Part shown: positions 1 to 5,615 of the stretch, piece by piece
Layout: each line of letters starts with the position of its first letter
How positions within the stretch are numbered: position 1 is the first letter of the stretch
DNA from: an uncultured Actinomycetes bacterium
GTDB taxonomy: Bacteria; Actinomycetota; Actinomycetes; Nanopelagicales; Nanopelagicaceae
NCBI GenBank assembly: GCA_903827345.1
Contig: CAIKID010000151.1
Location: 1-5,806, forward strand
Direction of reading: 5' to 3'
Length of the DNA stretch: 5,806 nt
Translations under genes and position numbers: made by a program
The notes under the pieces: generated by a model
Told to the model about the DNA's origin: nothing
The model's input: the letters and a program-made list of their open reading frames with translations, nothing else
The model's database searches: none

Positions 1-459
1 GCGTTACAACTCATTGCAAATGAGCATGTCCTGCTCGCTGCTGGTTTTGGACCTTTACGTGAATTGAGCGCGCGTCTAGATAAATCCGATTATGACTTGG
101 GATTTAAGGCCGTTAAAGAGATTCCAATTATCAGCGATCTCATCCAAGATTATTTTGATGGAGATTTTGCCGCTCTTAATGGAATCAAGGTAAGGCAACC
201 TGGACCTGAATTTTCGCAGGCGATCTGGAAAGCGATGCGCAAAATTCCGGCGGGTAAGACGATGAGTTATGCTGAGCTCGCTGATCGCGCTGGTTCGCCG
301 GCTGCTGTTCGCGCGGCTGGAAGCGCCTGCGCACGAAATCTAATTGCTCCAATTATTCCTTGCCACCGCGTAGTAAAGACTGGTGGCGAACTGGGCAACT
401 ACGCCTATGGATTGCATTTTAAGGAAGAGTTACTTCGCTTTGAAGGCGCGCTCCACTAG
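1..459 (+). CDS. ogt: Methylated-DNA--protein-cysteine S-methyltransferase (Ogt/MGMT), 5' end outside window
   Basis: Suicide DNA-repair protein that moves the alkyl group from O6-alkylguanine (or O4-alkylthymine) in DNA to its own active-site cysteine. Frame 1 is open from the first base to TAG at 457-459, giving 152 visible residues. A TTG at 64 is a possible start, but the 21 codons before it read as a normal Ogt N-terminal strand (LIANEHVLLAAGFG), so the true start is almost certainly upstream, with roughly 10-15 residues missing. The active-site motif PCHRV has its Cys at visible residue 121 (bases 361-363). Before it lie the family's IPAGKTMSYAELA helix, the RAAG segment with the probable arginine finger, and an Asn-hinge region (ARNLIAPIIPCHR) with Leu where Pro is usual after Asn. 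The C-terminal GNYAYGLHFKEELL matches the G-x-Y...G...K..LL substrate-pocket motif. There is no Ada-type regulatory domain in the visible part. The last 30 bases overlap the convergent threonine aldolase gene. Confidence 0.95.
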   Translation, partial: ALQLIANEHVLLAAGFGPLRELSARLDKSDYDLGFKAVKEIPIISDLIQDYFDGDFAALNGIKVRQPGPEFSQAIWKAMRKIPAGKTMSYAELADRAGSPAAVRAAGSACARNLIAPIIPCHRVVKTGGELGNYAYGLHFKEELLRFEGALH

Positions 460-1476
460 TTCGGGAAGCACCGAATTCACCTTTGCGATATCGGCCGCAC
501 TTACATCAAGGTGGGTAACTAATCGCAAAATAGTTGGGTTAACGGTGCTCGCCAATATTCCGGCGCTCTTGAGCTCGCCATTTAATTCGGCGGCGCTGAT
601 CGATGCTCCAGCAAGATCGAGGATTACGATATTTGTATCTACTTCCGCGGGGTTTACCACCGCTGGTGCAACTGCGCTTACGGAAGATGCGAGTGATCGA
701 GCGTGCTCGTGATCACTAGATAACCGTTCGATGTTGTTGTCGAGCGCATAGTGTCCGGCTGCAGCCAGCATTCCTATTTGGCGCATTCCGCCCCCGTAGC
801 GCTTACGCCAGATCCGAGCGCTAGCAACGCGTTCTCTATTTGAAAGCATCACCGATCCGACCGGCGCTCCTAGACCTTTGGATAAACAGACCGAGACGGT
901 ATCGAAATACTTTCCATACTCGAGAAAAGAAACTCCAGAAGCAATATGGGCATTCCAAATTCGGGCACCATCTAGGTGCATTGTCAGACCCATCTTGAGG
1001 GACTGCTCGCGAAGTTCTTTAATCTCAGCAATTGACTGCACTGTGCCGCCACCAAAGTTGTGAGTATTTTCGACAGCGATGGCGGTGGTGGAAACTTGAT
1101 ATGGACCAGAGTCGGGGCGTGCGATCCGCAGCGGATCTGCAGCACGCAAGACTCCACGCGGGGATTCCCAAGTACGGGTTGTGATTCCACTGAATGCAGC
1201 GCCCGCGCCTAGCTCGGCACGAACGATATGAGAGAACGTTTCGGTTATTAACTCTTCGCCCGGCTTTACCAACTGACGAATGGCAAGTTGATTAGCAAGT
1301 GAACCAGTTGAAGTGAAGAGTCCGGCTTCAAAGCCGAAGAGTGCTGCAACGCGTTCCTCGAGAGAATTCGCAGTTGGATCATCGCCATAGACATCGTCAC
1401 CGACAGGGGCGCTCATCATTGCGGCGCGCATGGCATCACTTGGTTTTGTTACGGTGTCAGAGCGGAGATCAATCAT
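430..1476 (-). CDS. ltaE: Low-specificity L-threonine aldolase
   Basis: PLP-dependent cytoplasmic enzyme that splits L-threonine and L-allo-threonine into glycine and acetaldehyde. It can supply glycine or remove excess threonine. The 348-residue product is close to the usual length of about 335-350 and is collinear with E. coli LtaE as I remember it. Landmarks are the N-terminus MIDLRSDTVTKP and PVGDDVYGDDPT (24-35), the STGSLANQ phosphate-binding turn (56-63), His83, which should stack on the PLP ring, VENTHN (135-140), HLDGAR (167-172) with the cofactor Asp169, the Schiff-base Lys200 in CLSKGLGAPVGS, RYGGGMRQ (226-233), and Arg318 in LRLVTHLD for the substrate carboxylate. The ATG start shares ATGA (1473-1476) with the stop of the upstream EamA gene and has a GAGAAG ribosome site 8 bases before it, so translational coupling is likely. 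It is the last gene of the minus-strand cluster, and its 3' end overlaps ogt. Stereochemistry (L versus L-allo) cannot be read from the sequence. Confidence 0.95.
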   Translation of the reverse strand: MIDLRSDTVTKPSDAMRAAMMSAPVGDDVYGDDPTANSLEERVAALFGFEAGLFTSTGSLANQLAIRQLVKPGEELITETFSHIVRAELGAGAAFSGITTRTWESPRGVLRAADPLRIARPDSGPYQVSTTAIAVENTHNFGGGTVQSIAEIKELREQSLKMGLTMHLDGARIWNAHIASGVSFLEYGKYFDTVSVCLSKGLGAPVGSVMLSNRERVASARIWRKRYGGGMRQIGMLAAAGHYALDNNIERLSSDHEHARSLASSVSAVAPAVVNPAEVDTNIVILDLAGASISAAELNGELKSAGILASTVNPTILRLVTHLDVSAADIAKVNSVLPELVERAFKAK

Positions 1477-2372
1477 TGGGCAATCTTCTCATGTTTGATC
1501 GCCGCTGTGGACTGTTGCGTTTCATCGAAGAGAATGACGAGATATAGGCCAGCCATCATGCAAATCCCTCCTACGATAGTCCGCCAGGTTAACCGCTCAT
1601 GAGCTAGCGCTACTCCAAACGCGGCAGCAAAGATATATTCCATGGTGAGGATGATGCCAACACCCGTGGCTGACATAAATGACTGCGCCCAGGTTTGAAC
1701 CATAAAAGCGAAGGCGCTTGCGGCAATTGCAGAATAGATGACTACCGCCCAAACGCCCTGATCGTGAGGGAGGTGAAAACCATTTTTAAAGGATCCGAGC
1801 AAAGCCAGTAAACCGACTGTTGCCATTTGGATCATGGCGAGGGCATATGAATCTCGATCAGGGCTCCAACGGCCCAATCCAATAATATGCAGGGCATAGA
1901 AGAGAGCTCCAACGAGCACAAAGAATTCGCCCAAGCCCATCGTCAAACCGTGAAGAGAGAGCAAGACCATTCCGATAGTTGCCAGTGTGACTGCGAACCA
2001 TTGGATTTTAGAGATCTGATTTCGAAGGAAGATGGCTCCGATTAATGGTACGAAAATGGCGTACAGCCCTGTAATAAATCCGGCTTTGGCCACGGTTGTG
2101 AGGGTTAATCCAAAGGTTTGAAAGATGTACCCCAAGCCGAGCAAGAGCCCCGCAGCTACGCCCCGAAGCAAGAAACTGGGGGTGATATGGCGAAAGGATT
2201 GCGGGCGAATGACTGCCATGACGATTGCTGCCAAGATAAACCGACAGGCCAGAAATGAATTGACATCAATTCGAGCCAGCGAATCCTTCATGATCGCAAA
2301 GGTGCTTCCCCAAACCAGCGAGACTATCAGCAGCAACAGCGATGGAATTAATTTATGTTCTTTAAAATTCAC
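1473..2372 (-). CDS. EamA/DMT-family transporter, ten predicted membrane helices
   Basis: Inner-membrane carrier of the drug/metabolite transporter superfamily. Family members typically export amino acids, metabolites or toxic compounds; the substrate here is not shown by the sequence. The 299-residue product has the usual two-repeat EamA plan, with about ten hydrophobic segments near residues 9-28, 37-55, 69-88, 95-116, 124-142, 148-166, 176-193, 208-226, 237-257 and 264-282. Family signatures are LVWGSTFAIMK (19-29) in helix 1 and, in the second repeat, EYIFAAAFGVALAHERLTW (245-263) followed by GGICMMAGL, matching the typical E-P-x-x-A...GE-x-L...G..LI..G. The start is GTG, overlapping the nfo stop as GTGA (2369-2372), with GAGAAG 9 bases before it. 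The ATGA overlap with threonine aldolase downstream makes threonine, homoserine or a related amino acid a reasonable guess, because E. coli RhtA of the same superfamily exports these. That is context only. Confidence 0.9.
   Translation of the reverse strand: MNFKEHKLIPSLLLLIVSLVWGSTFAIMKDSLARIDVNSFLACRFILAAIVMAVIRPQSFRHITPSFLLRGVAAGLLLGLGYIFQTFGLTLTTVAKAGFITGLYAIFVPLIGAIFLRNQISKIQWFAVTLATIGMVLLSLHGLTMGLGEFFVLVGALFYALHIIGLGRWSPDRDSYALAMIQMATVGLLALLGSFKNGFHLPHDQGVWAVVIYSAIAASAFAFMVQTWAQSFMSATGVGIILTMEYIFAAAFGVALAHERLTWRTIVGGICMMAGLYLVILFDETQQSTAAIKHEKIAQ
1485..1490 (-). promoter_or_regulatory. ltaE: Ribosome binding site of the threonine aldolase gene
   Basis: GAGAAG on the minus strand, 8 bases before the ATG at 1476. 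It is made from the Glu-Lys codons near the C-terminus of the EamA transporter. It is the same hexamer as the site before the EamA gene, and it supports re-initiation at the ATGA overlap. Confidence 0.55.
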
Positions 2373-3250
2373 TTTCGCTTACTTCTCATTTTTTTCAAAA
2401 GCGCTATTTCAGCACCGTGTTCTGGCTCTTGGCCGGGAGTCTCTAAAATGAGGGGAGCATTAGCAACTGCAGGATGAGCAATCAACTCTTCAAAAGCCTT
2501 GAGCCCAATCTCTCCATCACCCAAATTTTGATGGCGATCTTTAAGGGCGCCGCAAACATCCATAGAGTCATTAGTGTGTATCAACTTGATCCGCTCAATT
2601 CCAACCAGGGAAACCAGTAGGTCGAGGGTCTCGGTCATCCCACCTTTCTTAGCGATGTCATGTCCCGCGGCAAAGACATGGCAGGTATCGAGACAGACGC
2701 CGACCTTGGGATGCCATTCCAGGGCTTCAAAGTAGAGGAGCAGATCATCCAGTTTTTTAACGAGTGATTGACCTTGACCGGCCGTTGGCTCCAAAAGCAG
2801 CCACGGATCGGACTCTTTCAAATTATTTAATACTGGCATCATGCCCTTTTTGATCTGCTTCCAAGCAGTTGGCACATGTGTTACATCGACCGCCGACCCA
2901 GTGTGGATGACGGTTCCAAGCGCGCCAATTTCACGTGCTCGCTTTAACGAATATGCGGTTGATGCGAGCGAGTTCTCGTACGTTGCGACGGTGGGAGATC
3001 CCAGATTGATCAAAAATGGAGCGTGGACATAAGTATGAATATCTAGTTCGGCAGCGCGATCGCGAAATGCGGTATCGGCAGCGAGGTTTGCATCGGGCAT
3101 CGCCCAGCCCCGCGGATTGGATGCGAAAACTTGGATCGCTTCCGCCTCGGTAGTGAGTGCATATTCAATCGAGCGCTTAGCCATTCCACCTGAGGTTGGG
3201 GTATGCGCCCCAATGCGAGGCAGATGTGCAGGACTAGGTGCTGGGCTCAT
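2369..3250 (-). CDS. nfo: Endonuclease IV (deoxyribonuclease IV, AP endonuclease)
   Basis: Base-excision-repair enzyme that cuts DNA 5' of abasic sites and clears blocked 3' ends. It is a TIM barrel with a three-metal centre. The 293-residue product is slightly longer than E. coli Nfo (285). All nine expected metal ligands can be placed: His76 (YVHAPFLINLGSP), His116 (VIHTGS), Glu154 (LLEPTAGQG), Asp188 and His191 (CLDTCHVFAAGHD), His225 (LIHTND), Asp238 and His240 (DRHQNLGDGEIG) and Glu270 (LILETPG). It should therefore be active. The ATG start adds about ten residues (MSPAPSPAHLPR) before the conserved IGAH strand where E. coli Nfo begins. No better in-frame start lies between, and the Shine-Dalgarno match (GGGTAGG, in the end of the kinase gene) is weak. 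The gene begins 9 bases after the PASTA kinase stop and overlaps the EamA start by 4 bases, so it is probably co-transcribed with both. Confidence 0.97.
   Translation of the reverse strand: MSPAPSPAHLPRIGAHTPTSGGMAKRSIEYALTTEAEAIQVFASNPRGWAMPDANLAADTAFRDRAAELDIHTYVHAPFLINLGSPTVATYENSLASTAYSLKRAREIGALGTVIHTGSAVDVTHVPTAWKQIKKGMMPVLNNLKESDPWLLLEPTAGQGQSLVKKLDDLLLYFEALEWHPKVGVCLDTCHVFAAGHDIAKKGGMTETLDLLVSLVGIERIKLIHTNDSMDVCGALKDRHQNLGDGEIGLKAFEELIAHPAVANAPLILETPGQEPEHGAEIALLKKMRSKRK
2382..2387 (-). promoter_or_regulatory. Ribosome binding site of the EamA transporter gene
   Basis: GAGAAG on the minus strand, 9 bases before the GTG at 2372. It lies inside the last codons of nfo (the Met-Arg-Ser segment), and it supports the choice of the overlapping GTG as the start. 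Confidence 0.55.
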
Positions 3251-3259
3251 GGGACGAGC

Positions 3260-5095
3260 CTACCCGAGCGTTATAACCACCGCAGAGCCACGCTTGACCT
3301 TGCTACCCACTTTGGGCGAAACGTTAGTGACGAATTTTCCCTTTCCGATCTTTCGGACGAGTACTTTGAGCTGTAAGTTTTCGAGAGCACTTGTGGCTGC
3401 GCTGCGCGAGAGTGAGTAAATATTTGGGATGTAAACCGTGGCAGTTCCCTGCGAGACGACAATGGAGACTATTGAACCTGGTAACACGGGAGTGGTTCCA
3501 TCTGGGCTTTGGCTGATCACATTTCCGGCAGCGACTGTGTCGCTATAAGCGAAGGCTTGCTTCACGGACAATCCTGCGGCGGTGAGTTCGCTCTGCGCTT
3601 GCCCGCTGGTGAGGCCAATATACGAAGTGATTGTGATCGGAGCGCTGGAATCGGTAGTCGTTGGAGTTGGCGTGGGAGTTGGCGTGGGAGTTGGCGTGGG
3701 AAGCGGCTGGGCGCCTTGCGAAATTGTTAGAAAGACCGTGCCCCCTAGTTTGAGATGGCCCCCGCCTCCGGGCGCGGACGAGATAACTCTTCCCGCCGGA
3801 ACGTTGGCATCGAACTGTTTATCTCCAACGACGACTGTCATTCCTATACTGGTAAGTGCGGTAGTTGCGTCTTTTTGATTCATGCCAACAACGGAGGGGA
3901 GCGAAATTCCAGAATTTGAAGCTACTAACGTGTAGAGGCCGCCTCCGATGAGCAGTAGAAGAATTAAGGTAAGAAAATATCGATTGCGTTTCACGCGCTT
4001 GGAAGTTTTGCGTCGCACTGCACCACTGCGGCTCATCGCTGGCACCTCCGCTTTTGCGCTGGGGACTTTTCCGCTAGGCATAAATGTAGGTTTGACTTCA
4101 CTTCTCTTGAGCGAGAGCGGTTCCGTAAAGTTCTTCACCTTTGTTACTAAAGTGTTCCCTACTCTCACCTGTGGGCGGCTGTTCTTACGCCGTGTCGGCG
4201 TCGTTTCCAAGGGCAGGTCGAGGTCGAGGCTGAGCTGTGAACGCTTGGGATCGAGTTCTATCTGGATGCTTTGCAGCGCATCAAATAATTCCGCCCCATT
4301 GCGTTGTCGCTGATCAGGATTGGGAGATGTCGCTTTGATAACCAGAGCATCTAGAGCTGGAGGAATTCCAGCAGTCAGAGTTGAAGGCGCGGGAACTCTC
4401 TCGTTGACATGTTTAAATGCGATCTGAATGGGAGTATCACCATCAAAGGGTTTGCTTCCGGTCAAGAGCTCAAAAAACATAATTCCCAGCGAGTAAATAT
4501 CGCTGCGAGCGTCGGAGATTCCTCGTTCCACCTGTTCCGGAGAGAGGTAGGAAACGCTGCCAAGTACCACGCTGGAATCAACGGTCATGGTGTTGCCCAG
4601 TAGGCCACCACGCGCCAAGCCAAAGTCGGCGATCTTGATCCGGCCATCCTTCGAGATCAGAATATTCTCGGGTTTTAGATCGCGATGATTGATTCCGAGG
4701 CTATGGGCCTGCGCCAGCGCACTCACCACGGGAACCATGTAATGGAGAAGATCGCGTGGAGTGAGGTGACCTCGTTCCACGAGAAGATCGCGCAAGGTAA
4801 ATCCATCGACATATTCCATGACGATGAAGATGGCTTGAGCGCCACCTTCATTCCACCCTTGGTCTTGGATGGAGACGATATTGGGGTGGGAGAGCGCTGC
4901 GATCGCCTTGGCTTCGCGGATAAATCTGTTTACAAACTCTTCATCGTTGGCCAGGTGCGGATGCATGATCTTGACCGCTACAAATCGATCGAGGCGCAGG
5001 TCGGTTGCCTTATAAATTGAGGCCATTCCACCGGAGGCTATGAGCGAGATGAGCTCATATCGGTTATCGATAACTTCGCCGGAGAGATCTGACAC
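3260..5095 (-). CDS. Transmembrane Ser/Thr protein kinase with three PASTA domains (Stk1/PknB family, PknL-like kinase domain)
   Basis: Receptor-type Hanks kinase. PASTA repeats in this family bind peptidoglycan fragments or lipid II outside the cell and tie cell-wall state to phosphorylation inside. The 611 residues run as follows. Kinase domain about 13-275: glycine loop IASGGMASIY (19-28), Lys42 in VAVKIM, helix-C Glu61, HRDLKPEN (137-144) with catalytic Asp139, DFG (157-159), activation-loop Thr169/Thr171, SYLSPEQ (182-188) and SDARSDIYSLG (194-204). Then a polar, basic juxtamembrane stretch (about 281-372), one membrane helix (about 373-392), PASTA 1 (397-461), a Pro-Thr linker (466-481), PASTA 2 (486-550) and PASTA 3 (553 to the end). 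All catalytic residues are present. The first glycine of the loop is Ala20, and the RLDRFVAVKIM and ENILIS segments resemble M. tuberculosis PknL as I recall it, although that protein lacks PASTA repeats. The start is GTG with no clear Shine-Dalgarno (see the promoter entry). nfo begins 9 bases after its stop. Confidence 0.96.
   Translation of the reverse strand: MSDLSGEVIDNRYELISLIASGGMASIYKATDLRLDRFVAVKIMHPHLANDEEFVNRFIREAKAIAALSHPNIVSIQDQGWNEGGAQAIFIVMEYVDGFTLRDLLVERGHLTPRDLLHYMVPVVSALAQAHSLGINHRDLKPENILISKDGRIKIADFGLARGGLLGNTMTVDSSVVLGSVSYLSPEQVERGISDARSDIYSLGIMFFELLTGSKPFDGDTPIQIAFKHVNERVPAPSTLTAGIPPALDALVIKATSPNPDQRQRNGAELFDALQSIQIELDPKRSQLSLDLDLPLETTPTRRKNSRPQVRVGNTLVTKVKNFTEPLSLKRSEVKPTFMPSGKVPSAKAEVPAMSRSGAVRRKTSKRVKRNRYFLTLILLLLIGGGLYTLVASNSGISLPSVVGMNQKDATTALTSIGMTVVVGDKQFDANVPAGRVISSAPGGGGHLKLGGTVFLTISQGAQPLPTPTPTPTPTPTPTTTDSSAPITITSYIGLTSGQAQSELTAAGLSVKQAFAYSDTVAAGNVISQSPDGTTPVLPGSIVSIVVSQGTATVYIPNIYSLSRSAATSALENLQLKVLVRKIGKGKFVTNVSPKVGSKVKRGSAVVITLG
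3663..3701 (-). repeat. 12-base tandem repeat encoding the Pro-Thr linker between PASTA 1 and PASTA 2
   Basis: On the + strand the unit GGAGTTGGCGTG occurs three times without a mismatch (3663-3674, 3675-3686, 3687-3698) and is followed by GGA. Read on the coding strand it gives alternating Pro and Thr codons, part of the run at residues 466-481 of the PASTA kinase. Because the unit is a multiple of three, copy-number change by replication slippage would lengthen or shorten this extracytoplasmic linker without breaking the frame. Variation between strains is an inference; one sequence cannot show it. Confidence 0.9.
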
Positions 5096-5101
5096 GCTTA
5101 A

Positions 5102-5107
5102 ATCTTA
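5102..5107 (-). promoter_or_regulatory. Candidate -10 element (TAAGAT) for a leaderless transcript of the PASTA kinase gene
   Basis: On the minus strand TAAGAT fits the TAnnnT form of an actinobacterial -10 box. Six bases (TTAAGC) separate it from the GTG start at 5095, so the expected transcription start falls on or next to the first base of the start codon. The gene has no purine-rich ribosome site in the 16-base gap, which fits leaderless translation, common in Actinobacteria. I see no good -35 hexamer 15-18 bases upstream, and a six-base match in a short gap can arise by chance. Confidence 0.35.
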
Positions 5108-5111
5108 GAGG

Positions 5112-5606
5112 TTAGTTGAGCCCATTCAGGTGGAAATCGGCGGCGTCCCGCGTGCCTTCTTTCATAAAGTGGTTTCGCTGTGCCTCCAGGAATTCGATCA
5201 TCTGGGCCTCTATCTCGCTCCCATCTCGCGCAAGGACCCGGCGCAATCCCACAATGGGTTCTAGGTCAATCCAAATCTTAGTTTCAACGAATTCTCGGAT
5301 TGCACCCTGCCCTGACCCGACTCCTTCGAGTATAAGTAACTCGCTGGCTTCGATAGTAAAGGAGCTTCCCGGCAGTAATCGCTCCCAATCAAATTGCGTG
5401 GTTGTAAATGGTTGTTCCGCCCGATGCGCGCTCACGATCAATTCGAGTTTCGTAGTGAGTACGGCTCCGAGGGGATCGTTCCATCCCTCATAGAGATCAT
5501 CCATGTGAACAACATTTACCGAGAAGCGATCGCGGTACTCATCGCTCATATGCTGGGCCAGCGTTGTCTTACCTGCCCCAGCAACGCCATCGATCGTGAT
5601 GATCAT
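5112..5606 (-). CDS. P-loop nucleoside-kinase-like protein (uridine kinase/NRK superfamily)
   Basis: Probable cytoplasmic ATP-dependent small-molecule kinase of 164 residues; the substrate is unknown. The protein opens directly on the first beta strand: MIITIDGVAGAGKTT contains the Walker A motif GVAGAGKT (7-14). Next come HMDDLYEGW (34-42), where uridine and nicotinamide-riboside kinases have the Asp that activates the substrate hydroxyl; FDWE (72-75); LLILEGVGSG (90-99), a Walker B-like strand ending in Glu-Gly; and an Arg-rich lid, LRRVLARDG (121-129). The C-terminus (HFMKEGTRDAADFHLNG) is typical of a family often annotated in Actinobacteria as uridine kinase-like or (d)CMP kinase-like. 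It is short beside true uridine kinases (about 210 residues), with no sign of a frameshift. The ATG lies 9 bases after the pnuC stop, and the stop lies 16 bases before the PASTA kinase. Next to pnuC, nicotinamide riboside or another vitamin nucleoside is a candidate substrate by inference. Confidence 0.85.
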   Translation of the reverse strand: MIITIDGVAGAGKTTLAQHMSDEYRDRFSVNVVHMDDLYEGWNDPLGAVLTTKLELIVSAHRAEQPFTTTQFDWERLLPGSSFTIEASELLILEGVGSGQGAIREFVETKIWIDLEPIVGLRRVLARDGSEIEAQMIEFLEAQRNHFMKEGTRDAADFHLNGLN

Positions 5607-5615
5607 TTACGACAT

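Noticed and set aside
64..66. TTG as the true start of ogt
   Set aside because: The frame is open upstream to base 1, and those codons match the conserved N-terminal strand of the family. Starting at TTG would delete it.
458..477. Hairpin over the ogt stop codon (AGTTCGG / CCGAATT, six-base loop) as a terminator for ogt
   Set aside because: The stem has a G-U pair and only three G-C pairs, no U-run follows, and it lies within aldolase coding sequence. It is too weak to call as a terminator.
383..712. 109-codon plus-strand frame spanning the ogt end and the antisense of the aldolase
   Set aside because: It overlaps two well-supported genes in other frames and has no family features.
3270..3275. 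TATAAC on the minus strand as a -10 box for a separate nfo promoter
   Set aside because: It lies in the last codons of the kinase gene, no -35-like hexamer is found at a suitable distance, and it is explained by the Val-Ile-Thr codons of PASTA 3.
3582..3878. Plus-strand reading frame with a Val-Gly repeat run
   Set aside because: It is the antisense shadow of the Pro-Thr repeat in the PASTA kinase. There is no plausible start signal or family, and the kinase frame is clearly coding.
3948..4313. 121-codon plus-strand frame opposite the kinase juxtamembrane region
   Set aside because: It is antisense to the kinase, is Arg/Ser/Leu-rich without recognisable motifs, and has no ribosome site. It is best explained as a shadow frame.
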